From Limonium bicolor (lineage: Eukaryota > Streptophyta > Magnoliopsida > Caryophyllales > Plumbaginaceae): 64,000 nt of DNA. Each line of letters begins with the position of its first letter. The stretch's first letter is position 1. The DNA lies in assembly GCA_023374045.1 (NCBI GenBank), contig CM041779.1, forward strand, positions 992,001 to 1,056,000. Direction: 5' to 3'. Of the stretch, positions 48,929-60,500 are shown piece after piece. Made by a program: the position numbers and the translations under genes. The notes beneath the pieces are model-generated. The model was not told the DNA's origin and made no database searches. It saw nothing but the letters and a program-made list of their open reading frames with translations.

Positions 48929-50040
48929 ATGGCAAGCGAGAGCAATTTTGATGCGATGGCGACGATGCAAAACATTCTTCAATCCCTAGAATTGTTGACT
49001 ACGAATTCCGCAAACAATGCCATCAGGCTAATCGACAACAACGATCCTCTGAATATACATCCGAGTGACCATCCTGGTATGGTTGTAGCTACATAGTTTA
49101 CCAAGAAGAACTTCTACATCTGGAAGCACGCGGTTATGCTATCGCTGAAGGCTAAGATCAAAATTGGTTTCATCGATGGATTGATTGAGACACTGTCTCG
49201 TGATGATCAAACAACCCACACAAAGTGGCAAAGTGCGGATAGTTCAGTTCAGTCCTGGATTATCAATGCTTTGGATAAAGCTATAGCTCCCAGTAGCTTC
49301 ATCTGCAAAAGATCTGTGGGACGATCTGTGCAGACGATATAAAACAACAAATGGAGCTCAATTCTTCCAGATTCGACGGGAGATCTCTCTCATTGAACAA
49401 GGTTCGGATTCGATTGCCGCCTATTACACCTGAATCAAGGCTCTCAGGGATGAGATGTCTCTGATGTACCAGATTCCAAAATGTTCATGTGAAAGTGCTA
49501 AGCTTTCTGATTTGTATATACAAAACCAAAAGCTAGTCGAATTCTTGATGGGACTTGATGAAGCGTATAAGAATATCAGAGAGATATTCTTATGATGTCC
49601 AAATTACCAAGTGTTGAACAATCTTATTCCATTCTGATCCAGGAAGAAAAGCAAAGGCAAATATCTTCAGAAGGAAAGTTTTCATCTAAGAGTGCCATTT
49701 TTGTTGTTACTAGCTCAAAACCTGCTAGTGATTTGTGAAAACAATTCAGAGAGGCGAAAAACTCCTGTTCGGTGTGATCATTGTCACAAGAAGGGACATA
49801 CTGTTGACAACTGCTATGAAAAATGGGGGTATCCGAAAGGCTATAAGCATGATAAGAACAGAAAAATGACTGTCAATGCCTGCTTTGATGAAGGATCTTC
49901 CACAAAGAATGGCATTGATGAAAACAGTACTTCAATTGGCAATGGTTTCACAAAGGAGCAACTGAACCAACTAGCCAATTTCTTTGGGAAGAATAAGCAA
50001 GAAACAACTTTGTGCAACTTCTCAGGTAACACAAGAAATG
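48929..50040 (+). pseudogene. gag: Copia gag with CCHC zinc knuckle, broken
   Basis: The ATG at 48,929 begins MASESNFDAM. The frame stops at 49,094 (TAG) and resumes as a UBN2-type copia gag region: FYIWKHAVMLSLKAKIKIGFIDG, RREISLIEQGSDSIAAYY, FLMGLDEAYKNIR. Several frameshifts and stops intervene. The knuckle CDHCHKKGHTVDNC (49,773-49,814, CX2CX4HX4C) is intact. Non-functional. Confidence 0.85.
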
Positions 50041-50084
50041 AAATAGTTCATTCTTATTGTCTGAACAGTAGATTTTTACATGAT

Positions 50085-53000
50085 CAGAATGCCGAGGAAT
50101 GGATATTAGATTCAGAAGCTAGTGATCACATCTGCTGTAATATGAATTTGTTTCAAGACTTTGAACAAATGAGTCACCCTAGGCTGATTAAAATGCCAGT
50201 TGGTCACTATCACACAGTTCAGGTGACAGGAATAGTGATGTTATTGAACAGATTACCGATACATAATGTGCTTTATGTGTCTGGTTTTCGTTTTAACCTG
50301 TTGTTTGTCAACAATCTTACGGAGCAGTTAAACTTGTTGATTAGCTTTGGAATTAAGGAGTATTTTCTATAGGACCCTACCCTGAGTAATATTAGCAGGA
50401 TTGAAGTTGCACAGGGTGGTCTGTACAAGCTAGATTATGCTGCTCTGGAGAAAGTTTTTGCTCTAGCTCCTTCTGTTTGTTTTACTAAAGAAGATAATAG
50501 TGCTTTTGTTTGTGTTTCTTTGTTCGAGCAATGGCATCATCATCTAGGACATATGCCAATTGAGAAGATGAAGAAGTTAGATAATTTACAAGGTGGTGTT
50601 CATGCAAAGGATTTTATATGTGATTCTTATAATCGTGCCAAAGGACACAAATTATCTTTTCCTCGCAGCACTAATAAAAGTACTGTAATTTTTCAATTGC
50701 TCCACATCGATACTGGGGTCGCTTCTATAAGAAAACCAGAGAAGGTTTTGCCTACTTCATTACTTTAGTTGATGATTACAGTCGTGCTACTTAGGTTCAA
50801 TTGCTAAAAAATAAAGGAGATGCTTTCAAAGTTATGAAACAGTTTCTAATTAATCATGGTAGAAACTCAATTCAATACCAAAGTCAAAACCATCCAGTCT
50901 GAAAATGCCATGGAATCGGAAGCTAGTAGTGAAGGAAATTTGTTTTACAAGTCTAAGGGTATTCTTCATCAAGTTAGTTGTTCTCACACTCCTCAACAGA
51001 ATGGGAGAGTGAAGAGAAAGCATCACTTCTTGCTTGAAGTAGCCCGACGTTTACGGTTCAGGAGTAATGTTCCTCTACTTTACTGGGGAGATTATATACT
51101 TCATGCTACTCATTTAATCAACAAAATGCTTTCCAAAGTTTTGGATATGAAATTTCCATAAGAAATCTTATATAGACGTTCTCTTGATTATAGTCTCCTC
51201 AAGTCTTTTGGCTGCTTATGCGATGCGATAGTTGTCACTAGAAAACATGACAAGTTTTCTCCTAGAGCCGAAGCTTGCATTTACCTTGGACAACCTGTTC
51301 ACCAGAAAGGTCACAAGCCTCTTTGTTTGAGTGACAGACGGGTTTTTTTTTAACAAGGATGTTCTTTTTCACGAAAATGTCTTTGACCAGTGATAATGCT
51401 GATTTTTATGATCCTATGCTTATCCCTTTCAACCCTGTTACTGTGGCGCCTCACCTTGACCCAGCTGTTCAATCTCCAAATTTACATGCTCAGGAACAGC
51501 AAGATCCTCCCAGTCCCGATGTTACCAATGTCTCATTCTCATCATTCCCCAGTTATTCCTACTTTAGACCAACAACAACCAATGCCTGTTCCTGACCCAT
51601 CCCTGGTTGTTCCAGTTCCAGAAAGAAGATAAAGTAGAACCATGATTGCTCCCAGTTACCTTTATGATTATGTCCTTTCTACTTTGACTGATGTTATCCC
51701 TTCTCAATGCCTTTTTGTTGCTAGTATTCCCATTAGTTACAAGGAACCAACCAGTTACAAAGCTGTTGTTTCTGATCCTAGGTGGGTGGATGCCATAAAT
51801 AAGGAACTCTTAGCTTTAGAAGCTAATCACTCTTGGGATCTCGTTCCTTATCCACCTCACAAAAAACCGATTGGAAGCAAATGAGTGTATAAGATTAAAG
51901 TCAAAGCAGATAGCAGCATTGAACAATTCAAGCTCGACTAGTCACCAAAGGTTTTACTCAAAAGGATGGCTTGACTATCATGAGACATTTTCTCCCATTG
52001 TCAAGATGACAACTGTGTGAGATTTCCTTATTCTTGTTAAACGAGGTTGGTCCATCAATCAGTTTGACATCAATAATGCATTTTCTTCATGGTCAGTAAA
52101 ATGAAGAAGTCTATATGCTACCACCCGAAGGTTATTTGCAACCGGGAGACACACGGGTTTGGAAACTCAGCAAGAGTCTTTATGGTCTCAAGTAGGCTTC
52201 CTGTCAATGGTATGCCAAGCTCTTTGATTTTCTAAAGTATATTGGTTTCTCTCAGTAAATGAATGATTATTCATATTTCACAAAATAACTCCTACCAGCT
52301 GCACTTATATGATTGTATATGTTGACGACATTCTAATGTCTGGTAATAATCCTGCTAACACTCAGACAGTCAAGCAAGCTCTTCATATGAAGTTTTGCAT
52401 TAAGGATTTTGGCATACTCAATTATTTCCTTGGCATGGAGTTTATTTCTATTACGGCACGCCTAGTGATCAGTCGATGAAGTTCATGACTGAAACTCTTG
52501 ACGAGTTTTGCCCCTCTGATTCTTCTGTTGGTGTTGCTCCTTTGGAGTTTAATCTTAAACTCCATCCTGATCAAGGCATTCCTCTACCTGATCCTATTGT
52601 CTACAGACAGATTGTCGGCAAATTGAATTATATGACTCATACTCGACCTGATCTTAGTTTCTCAGTTCAAATTTTCAGTTAGTTCATGACACATCCCACT
52701 AGTGTTCATCTACAGGCAGCTCAGCACACTTTGTGTTATGTTAAAGGGACTACTAATTACAGTCTTTTTCTCAACAACTATGCTTCTTTGGATCTTCTTG
52801 GTTAATGTGATGCAGACTGGGCTTCATGTCCAGTCACACGGAAACCAATTAGTGGTTATTTCATTAATCTCGGTGGTTCTCCCCTCTCCTGGAAATCTAA
52901 GAAGCAGCATACCGTTTCTCTTTCCTCCGCTGAGGTAAAATATCAGTCGTTAAGGAGGATTACTTCTGGGCTTGTTTGGCTCATGCGTCTTCTTAATGAG

Positions 53001-53270
53001 TTATCCCAACCCAGTTCATTGTGATAATAGGGCTGCGGTTCATATTGCTAAGAACCCCGTGTTTCATGAACGGACTAAACATATTGACATTGATTGTCAT
53101 TATGTTCGCACAAAGCTTCGAGAAGGCTTGCTCTGTATTAATCATATTCCTGCCACTAATCAGTTGGTTGATCCTCTAACCAAGATTCTCACCGATAGAA
53201 GATATGACCAAGTTCGCCCTGATTTTAGTTTGTTTCCTATTTCTTTTACTCAGCTGCAATCTCTTGGGTC
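50085..53270 (+). pseudogene. Copia pol: protease, integrase, RT, RNase H, heavily mutated
   Basis: Protease at 50,100-50,130 reads WILDSEASDH, where copia normally has DSGA/DSGAT; Gly to Glu at 50,115 would abolish activity. The integrase zinc region keeps HHHLGHMPIEKM, but its CXXC has become CDSY. The core is near SQNGR-like PQQNGRVKRKH (about 50,990). RT from about 51,740 shows DPRWVDAINKELLALEANHSWDLV and the VDDI box (52,320). RNase H near 52,810-53,050 has [18 protein letters not shown] in broken frames and [12 protein letters not shown]. The end matches the copia tail ([21 protein letters not shown]). Stops and frameshifts are throughout. Confidence 0.9.
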
Positions 53271-53286
53271 TCAGACCCACGCGGTT

Positions 53287-53305
53287 GGGGGGGGGGGGGG
53301 GGGGG
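53287..53305 (+). promoter_or_regulatory. Copia polypurine tract, now a G19 run
   Basis: Nineteen G directly before the 3' LTR start TGTTAG. It is probably an expanded PPT; run length may be a sequencing artefact. Confidence 0.7.
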
Positions 53306-53549
53306 TGTTAGAAATAATAGAGTTTGTTATGTTTGTTATCGGTGGTAATTCTAGTAGTGTTTGTTGTTTTAAGCATTTATATATTGTCCTTATCTTTTGT
53401 CTGTTTTGTAATAAGTACAAAGTCCTCTTCTTTCCATCTCTCTGTAAGTGAGCTACATCTTTGAGCTCTAAGAACTCTTCTACACAGATCAATGAAAGTC
53501 GTAGGCATTATCCATTGAATCTCCTTCTTCTCCCGTATCAAATTCAACA
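53306..53549 (+). repeat. Copia 3' LTR (244 bp)
   Basis: TGTTAGAAATAATAG...TCAAATTCAACA. The last 12 bp are identical to the end of the 5' LTR remnant. Pyrimidine-rich tracts precede the end. Confidence 0.88.
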
Positions 53550-54080
53550 AACATAAACCAAATATTTTGAAACCCCTTTACCTGAACTGATTCCAAGATG
53601 ACAAACATATACTATTTTTTTTAAACTCCATCTTATATTAGCATTAGATATAACTAATATACATAAGTACATAACTAAGGAATTGAGAACCCGCACCCGA
53701 AGGCAGTCGACATATGCTAAAGTGGTGTAGCCAACTTCCCATGCTAGAAGAGCACCTACCTAGGTGATTCAAACTGACCAAATGATGCAACAACCATAAC
53801 TTCAGATGATGACCATCAAAGCTATTTACGGACCTACATAAACTATTAAGCAACCACATACCCTACTATCTAAACCAGTGATCCATGGCCCATAAGTCCC
53901 CCTTACCGTTGTATCCTGAGAGAGACCAAACCTTACACAAAAGCCAAAAACGAAGATAGAACACAACATAGGGGACATAAATGATAAGCAGAAATATAGC
54001 TTTTTTTGTACTTTATTTGTCTATTTATTTAGGAGAAACTGTGTTAAGTTTCACTACTTAGTGCTTAATTCTGTTAGGGA
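53550..54080. other. Intergenic, nothing recognised
   Basis: No ORF with family motifs, no RNA gene and no clear repeat ends. Confidence 0.5.
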
Positions 54081-54089
54081 AATTTCATG

Positions 54090-54240
54090 AAATGCCACGA
54101 TATTTTTGGCTAATTCATGAAATGCCACTAAAAAAAGAAAGTCACAAAATGCCACTATATTTTCGTAAAAGTCCATGAAATGCCACTATAGTCATTGACC
54201 AGATGGGAAAAAGACAAAAACACCCCTACTAGTTAACAAA
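54090..54240. repeat. Four short repeats of the CATGAAATGCCAC type
   Basis: Copies at about 54,087, 54,116, 54,146 (CACAAAATGCCAC) and 54,172, spaced roughly 26-32 bp. Such GAAATTTCATGAAATGCC-like ends are common in plant Mutator-type elements, but I found no matching inverted end. Confidence 0.5.
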
Positions 54241-54364
54241 GTACTTTTAAAGTTCATAATATGCCCCTAAGTGTTCAGAAATTCACAAAAAAATCAAAAT
54301 ACAATAAAAATTTAAAATAATATATAAAAATTAAATTTTTTAAAAAACTTAAAAAATGAAAATA

Positions 54365-54933
54365 TCATAAAATATTAAAACAAATAAATATTTCATTTTT
54401 TAAAATTTATTCAGTACCATAAAAAGAATATTGTGTTTTAAACAAATAATTTATACCAATTTTTCTATCAATTTATACTAATTAAGTACCATAATTTATA
54501 CCAAATAAGTACCATACATTTTTTAATTATTATTTTCTATCCATTTAAATTATTTCTTCAAAGTAAATTATTTTATATTTTTCAACTTATATTTTGAAAT
54601 TTTAGTTTTCAAAATTTTAGTTTTATTTTGCAGATAACTTTATGATCATAATATTTAAAGTTATTTGCAAAATAGCACATAAATTTTAAAAACTAAAATT
54701 TTTAAATATAAGTTTTAAAAAATAAAATAATTTACTTTGAAGAAATAATTTGAATTGATAGAAAATAATAATTAAAAATGTACAATACTTATTTGGTATA
54801 AATTTAGGTACTTAATTGATATAAATTGGTAGAAAAATTGGTATAGATTATTTGTTTAGAACACAATATTCTTGTTATGGTACTGAATAAATTTCTAAAA
54901 AATGAAATATTTATTTGTTGTAATATTTTATGA
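54365..54933. repeat. Large AT-rich foldback (inverted repeat, arms about 285 bp)
   Basis: The left arm (54,365 to about 54,645) is nearly the reverse complement of the right arm (about 54,650-54,933), with the centre at TGATCA (54,645-54,650) and almost no loop. Arms share TATTCAGTACCATAA, CAATATTGTGTT-type and AAGTAAATTATTTTAT blocks. It is a MITE or foldback element; a transcript would form a long hairpin. Confidence 0.85.
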
Positions 54934-54969
54934 AAGAAAAATTGGATCACCATGTCCAACACAGTTAGT

Positions 54970-55320
54970 TCTTCGCTAATTTGGCCCGCTGCCGATTGCG
55001 GTTATTTCCTCACAAGCCTGTAGTTAATATCTCCAGACTTCACTATTGTCTTCAGTAGAACCCTCGCGCCAAAAACAAAAATTTGTAGCTCTCAACCATG
55101 GTCCTTATAGGTAAACACTAGCCTCCGGCTCCGTTTGGTCAAAACAATCTTTGCTCATTTGGTCCACTGTTGTTTCCCCACAAGCCCATAGTTATATCTG
55201 CAGACTTCACTATTGTCTTCAGTAGAACCTTGGCGCCCAAAACGAAAATTTGTAGCTCTCAACCATGGTCCGTATAGGTAAACACCCACCTCTAACTCCG
55301 TTTGGTCAGAACAATCCTCG
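54970..55320 (-). repeat. Tandem duplication (about 170-180 bp) of the DUF4283/zinc-knuckle pseudogene's 3' part
   Basis: 54,980-55,148 and 55,157-55,316 share long identical runs, such as GACTTCACTATTGTCTTCAG and GTAGCTCTCAACCATGGTCC, with indels. Confidence 0.75.
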
Positions 55321-55900
55321 GTCGTATGGAGAAATAAGCCATAACGATAACAGATTGCAGACATCCTTTCATATGTGACTCAGAGAATTGAGTCCAACCC
55401 TTCCATAGAAAACATCACACAACGTGTTACGGGTTTATGGATGTGTAGTAGAACCTTAGTCTGCATATACCCTCCCCAAATTCTCCCATTATCCTCAACA
55501 AATTCAAGAAAACAATTGATACGGTTCCCCAGTCGCCTTGTGAAGTCTTTGTCTTGAAAAAGAAAAGGAACGTCGTGAACTCTTACCCAGATGGGAATCC
55601 AGTTGGAATCATGGTCACATGGAGCCTTCTTTTTGTCGATTCTCTGGAAAGTCAATAATGATCCATCGAAACACCAGGGACCATGATAGAGAACTGCATG
55701 CACCATATCTGATTTCTCAAATTCAAAGAGGAAGAGATCGTTGCCGGCAATACGTATTTTGAAGTCCCCATCAAGCTGCCAAGCTCAACCAAGAGTAATC
55801 CCCATCGACCAAACATCTGCACTCTTACTGGATAAGAATTTACAGAGTAGGAAACGAACGAAAGAAAGAGCCTAGTCATCCTTCTCAAGGTCGTTCATAG
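55155..55900 (-). pseudogene. DUF4283 plus zinc-knuckle protein, LINE ORF1-like, broken
   Basis: Reading the minus strand: a frame with DFKIRIAGNDLFLFEFE then VHAVLYHGPWCFDGSLLTFQR, PIWVRVHDVPFLFQ and LGNRINCFLEFVEDNG is the DUF4283 domain of plant non-LTR retroelement ORF1-type proteins. After a stop at 55,380 the same frame continues YERMSAICYRYGLFLHTTEDC, an altered zinc knuckle (second Cys changed to Tyr), and YGPWLRA, which follows the knuckle in this family. A further stop lies upstream near 55,790 (TGA, probably from CGA). No reverse transcriptase is seen nearby. It binds nucleic acid in intact relatives; here it is dead. Confidence 0.8.
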
Positions 55901-55930
55901 TTATAACTTCCCCTTCCTCTTTCGTGAGGG

Positions 55931-57000
55931 AAAGCTCCGCACAACGTGAGGACAAGTCATCAACAGAAGCATGCAGAGGTGGATGCCATTTTGGGTTCAA
56001 AGTAAGGGATAGCTGAAAGAGACGAAGAGGAACAGTCGGCAAGGAGAAGGAGAAGGAAGAGAAATCTAGGAGGCTAAACTTAACCTCACTCCCATATGCA
56101 AAACTTAATCATAAGAGATACCATTTCTAAAGTAGAAGCACCAACTAGAAACCACACCAATGGAGAAAAACGTGTGGGAAATCAAAATGGAAACCAGAAT
56201 ACATAAAGGCAAGATTAGAGGGCAAAAGATGTAGCTTTCGCCTCTTATATGTCTAGGTTTCTTATCTATTGCACATACTTTCTTGCATTTTCTTCTTATT
56301 GTTATTCTGGCACCCGCAAGGATTAATACTCTTTTGGCTATCTTTATAAATAAAGATAACAAGTTCTCAGATAATTACCTTTTAACAAATTGCAGTGAGG
56401 CAAGAGCAGGGATGGCGTTAGGACATGGTGGGGTAAGATCCTCAGCCCTTGTGAGCAAGCTAGGTGCGCTTGTTGAGTATGTGATACTGCTGGTATTTTC
56501 TGAGGTGTTATTTGTAGCCTGTAGGCTAATTTTTTAGTTACCGTGCGTGGGGCATTTGACTCATTTGTAACCGACGGCATTGCGGTTTGCCTCTTGACAG
56601 GTAATTCCGCACAGAACTCCCTGGTAGACCTACCAAATGTCTATTCGAGTTGGGGAGTGAGTCACCTCCTTTGCTCGACAATTCTGTAAGTATAAGTAAA
56701 CCAAAATCAGCACGCTAACACGAGCGTATATTCTGCCCAACGCCACCCAACGGTTCTCCTGATCGCTAGTCCATTATCAGGAAATGTGTAACCCAAAATG
56801 AACCTACTTCTACCATACCTGCCATCAGCTATATGCAAAACCAAATCAAAGAACTTCGTGTTCTACTTCTAGCATTCACATGATAACATGAACAAAAGTT
56901 CTCTACTCAACGGTGAGTATATATAATGTTTATATAACAAAACACCGTAAGAAAGAAAGCATTAAGGGCCCCTTGAGGCTTTTACGGCCTCTGAAATCCA
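55931..57000. other. Intergenic downstream of the RFI2-like gene
   Basis: Only short unrelated ORFs and no recognised motifs. The 3' end of the RFI2-like transcript probably falls in its right-hand part. Confidence 0.4.
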
Positions 57001-57253
57001 TATACCGTCAGAGGGCAACTCAAGTTTCCCAGATACCAAATTGTGCTATACATGGGGTGGGTAAAACTTTCTTTGGGTTCCATAACTTCATGGACTTTGG
57101 GAAATTCAACTGTTTTCTTTCCTTTTGTACAAAAATACACAAAAAGAACTAGATTCATTTCATTCCATTCTCCCCCAGAAAGGGAAAAGGGGGGAAGCTG
57201 GCTATAAGAACCCAGAACTTTTTCCTAACAGTGGATGGATTCTCTGCTCTCGA
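57001..57253 (-). other. Probable 3' untranslated region of the RFI2-like gene
   Basis: It follows the TGA at 57,254-57,256 on the minus strand. It has T/G-rich stretches of the kind that precede plant poly(A) sites (TTTTTGTGTATTTTTGTA on the minus strand near 57,130). The exact end is not visible. Confidence 0.35.
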
Positions 57254-57575
57254 TCATAGTGGGGCGGGGAAATGATGGATTCGTTCTCTACCCCAAGCAT
57301 TCGAATAGTAGTTTGGCACTGGAGCATGTTCTGTACCATGGAGGCTGTAGCTTGATGAAGCAAATGGAGGAGCCCTTGGATCAAAAGGACGACCTGTGCC
57401 TGCAGGATTCACGGTTGCCAAGCCTCTTGGACCACTGGTAGACCTTCTTGTGCCTGGGAGGAAGGGCCAGGGCAAACCCATGAAATGTGGGTGTCGAGGA
57501 AAAGGGTGGGAGGGTTGAAAGATTCCTTGGGGTTGTGGATTCATAACTTGGATTAAAGAGCTTCCAGTTCCAGGG
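57254..57575 (-). CDS. RFI2: RFI2-like exon 5 (last)
   Basis: Acceptor TTTTTCCCCTAG, phase 2, 106 codons plus stop. Pro-rich, with FPRHPHFMGLPWPF, and ends HHFPAPL. Confidence 0.9.
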
Positions 57576-60500
57576 CTAGGGGAAAAAGCCACCAAAAGAA
57601 GATAATTAAGTATCCACCAGATAATCATTTTGATCACAGAAATGCAATTAATCGTTATTGGGGATTTTCATAACAAGAATATCAACACAGTGGTATTGGT
57701 AACATTCCTACTAAGTAAAGAGCAACATACCCCTTCGCCCCCCCCCCCCCCCCCCCCCCCCCCTGGCAATAAAAGATAAGAATCCATGTAGTCATATCCT
57801 CAACTCTTTTCACTTTAGTGACTGTTTACTGTGAAGTGAAATCATTTCTTCAGCTCATCACACGACAAACCAAAATTTAAGGTAAAATAACTCACCTCTG
57901 ATTGAAGGATGATGGATGCACAGAAGATCTTGGTCTGGTCAATGCCTCTGGTTCTCCACCAAGAGATCTTGGGTTCAATAATGGTGCTTGTTGACCAGCA
58001 GCTGTGGTGGTTGCATTGGTGCTTCCTGTTGCGAAGAAGGGAGTGAATGGGGAAGGAGGAGCCCAAGATTGGTAATCCGCATCAGGTGAAGCAAATCCAT
58101 AAGGTGCACTGTAGATTTCATTCTGTCTATATGCATCATCAAAGGGAGTGGCGTTAAGACTGTCCATTTGGTCTCCAGTAGGGTTCAAAGCAGCATGCGG
58201 CGGGTGGGGTCTGAAGTAGGTGACATATGCAAGCCCTGGAGGAGGGAATGTCTGTCCAATGTTTTCATGGTGCTGCTCTATGTAATCATGGCCTGCAAGC
58301 TGCAGATCATCCGTTTCCCTGAACAAATGAAAATACAGGGTAAGTAAATCATCCAGCTTCTAAACTTCATTGAAGCCAATTACTAGACCTCTAGCTTCAC
58401 AGGTCAACTAAATGAATGCGTGCTTGTAGTATTAAGCTACATGACCATGGAAAGTAAAAAACCATACATTTGGCGTACCATATCAAATCGACCTTTAGGG
58501 AGAGATCTCAGTCTCTTTAGAAATAATTTTTTTTCCAATTTTTAATGTATTCTTAAAGAGAGCAAAGGATATAGCATTGTCAATATCAAATGGTAGTATC
58601 TAATAATCATCAGATCATTCACTTTCAGAAGAAAGAATGGGGGGGGGGGGGGGGGGGGGGGGGAAGGATAGTGCAAAGCAGAAAATTAAGAGCCAGACAA
58701 TAGAAGATCAATGAACTTACATCACACCACGGAATGGACAGATATGAAATCCATATGGCTGCATTTACAAAAGTGAAAAAATATCAGATTACATAATTAA
58801 TTTTCCATACAAAGGTTAAATATCCTATCAGCTTTTACCAATGGCCAAAGAATGGAAACTCAATATAACCAGGATGCCAATATATTAATAGATCATTTTA
58901 GCGCAAAGGATTCTACTTGCCTTTTCCTGATATTTAAAAAGAAATAGACCTTGAAACTCTATTGCAATAAATACTTGTTTCTTAAAAGTCATGTACATTT
59001 GAAATGTTTGTTAACATGTACGAGAGAAGGAAAAGTAAAAAAATGCCCTTATTTCCTTTGGAAGAGATTAATATAAGGAATTCCAATTTCCAGTCCAATC
59101 ATAAGAATACAACAGTGAGAGCCTATAAATGAACCTGCCCTGGAACAGGTAGGAAAGAAATACGGAAACAGAATGATCATGAACAGATTTTTGAGCTGGA
59201 AGGACAAACGGTGCTAAAAGCAGCAAAATCCAACTGATTAACATTGAGACTCCTGTCATGATTTCAACAATGACACAGAAGAGTTGACATCATTCAATGA
59301 AATAAACAGCGACAAAGTCCCAATCATGTTAGGGGTGATTTAAGAACCATCCAAACAATAAATCAACCACCACAGTTACTCCTCAGTGAGGATATGGCTA
59401 CCAAGCTTTGCATGCAAATCATATGAAAATAAAGGATCTCATATGTCAGAGAACATATTATCTGAGAGCCATACATAACACTGTGATATATGAAGCAAAT
59501 GCATCAGATTCGTGACAGTGTACAGACACACATCCTGTTGGAACAATATGAATGGAAAAAGCAATGCTGTGCACTTAAACCATCTAAACATGGCCGATTT
59601 GGCCCCATCTGTGGAACCAAACAAAATTCAAAACAACTCCAATGTTTGAGCATTAAATAACACATCAGATTGATTACAGAGCACAAGAAGCTCCAAATAT
59701 CTGTTCAGTCATTGTATTATCATCTGATTATAAGGAAAGAAAAATGAAAGGTAGCTTACATCATCTGTTGACTTGGAGAATTTCAAAAAACCAAGCTGAC
59801 ATATTCAAGTATGAAGCAAGCTGAACAGTTAGCTTATAAGAAACCCACTACTTCCAACACATTTTAAGTTATAAGTAGGAATCAAATCAGAAGAAACAGC
59901 GGCATCCATTTGTGTCATCAGGTTGCATATAGAAAATAGGAAATTTCACCATATACCCTTGTGTTTATTAAAAGATTTCACCATATGACCCTAAAATCTA
60001 ATTAATATGTATATTTGATAAAATGTTGACCTTATATATTCTTGGGGTGCTCCAAAGCTTTCCAATTACTGCTCTTAGGATCTAGGGTTTAAGATTCAAG
60101 GTTTAGGGTATAGTGATAGGTTTTAATGGTTAAGATGTAAGGTACATATTTTAGGGGTATAGAACATTAGTGATTAAAAAATTGATGGTTTCTGGGTTTG
60201 ATTGTTTAGGGTTTCAGGTTTGTGTGTCAGAATATACGGTTTAAGGGTTCAAAGATTTTGTAAGTCATGTAAAATGCACTTTCATTGCAAATAGGGTCAT
60301 ATAGTAAAATTTTGAGAAAACTAAAGGGAATATTACACAATTTCCCTAGATAACAATTTAGTGAAGACTGAAATGTAGAAGGTAAACTTCACATATGGAA
60401 CGGGACTGGGTCAATGGAAATCAATACACTACGGTGAAACTAAGCTTTATCATGAAATTACTAGCTTCACGTGGCTGAACTAGGTTTAACAGACTGATAA

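Larger units (their letters stand above)
48822..53549 (+). mobile_element. Decayed Ty1/copia retrotransposon, 5' LTR cut by element C
   Basis: A 19-bp 5' LTR remnant (48,822-48,840) ends TCAAATTCAACA, exactly as the 3' LTR (53,306-53,549) does. The PBS TGGTATCAGAGC (48,841-48,852) follows at once. The order gag, protease, integrase, RT, RNase H is that of Ty1/copia. There are many stops and frameshifts. The 5' LTR remnant reads TCCCTTATC where the 3' LTR reads TCCCGTATC, so C landed inside the 5' LTR. Confidence 0.92.

Noticed and set aside
55931..57000. Possible extra exons of the RFI2-like gene
   Set aside because: The five-exon model already has a start, a stop and consistent phases; nothing here resembles the family.
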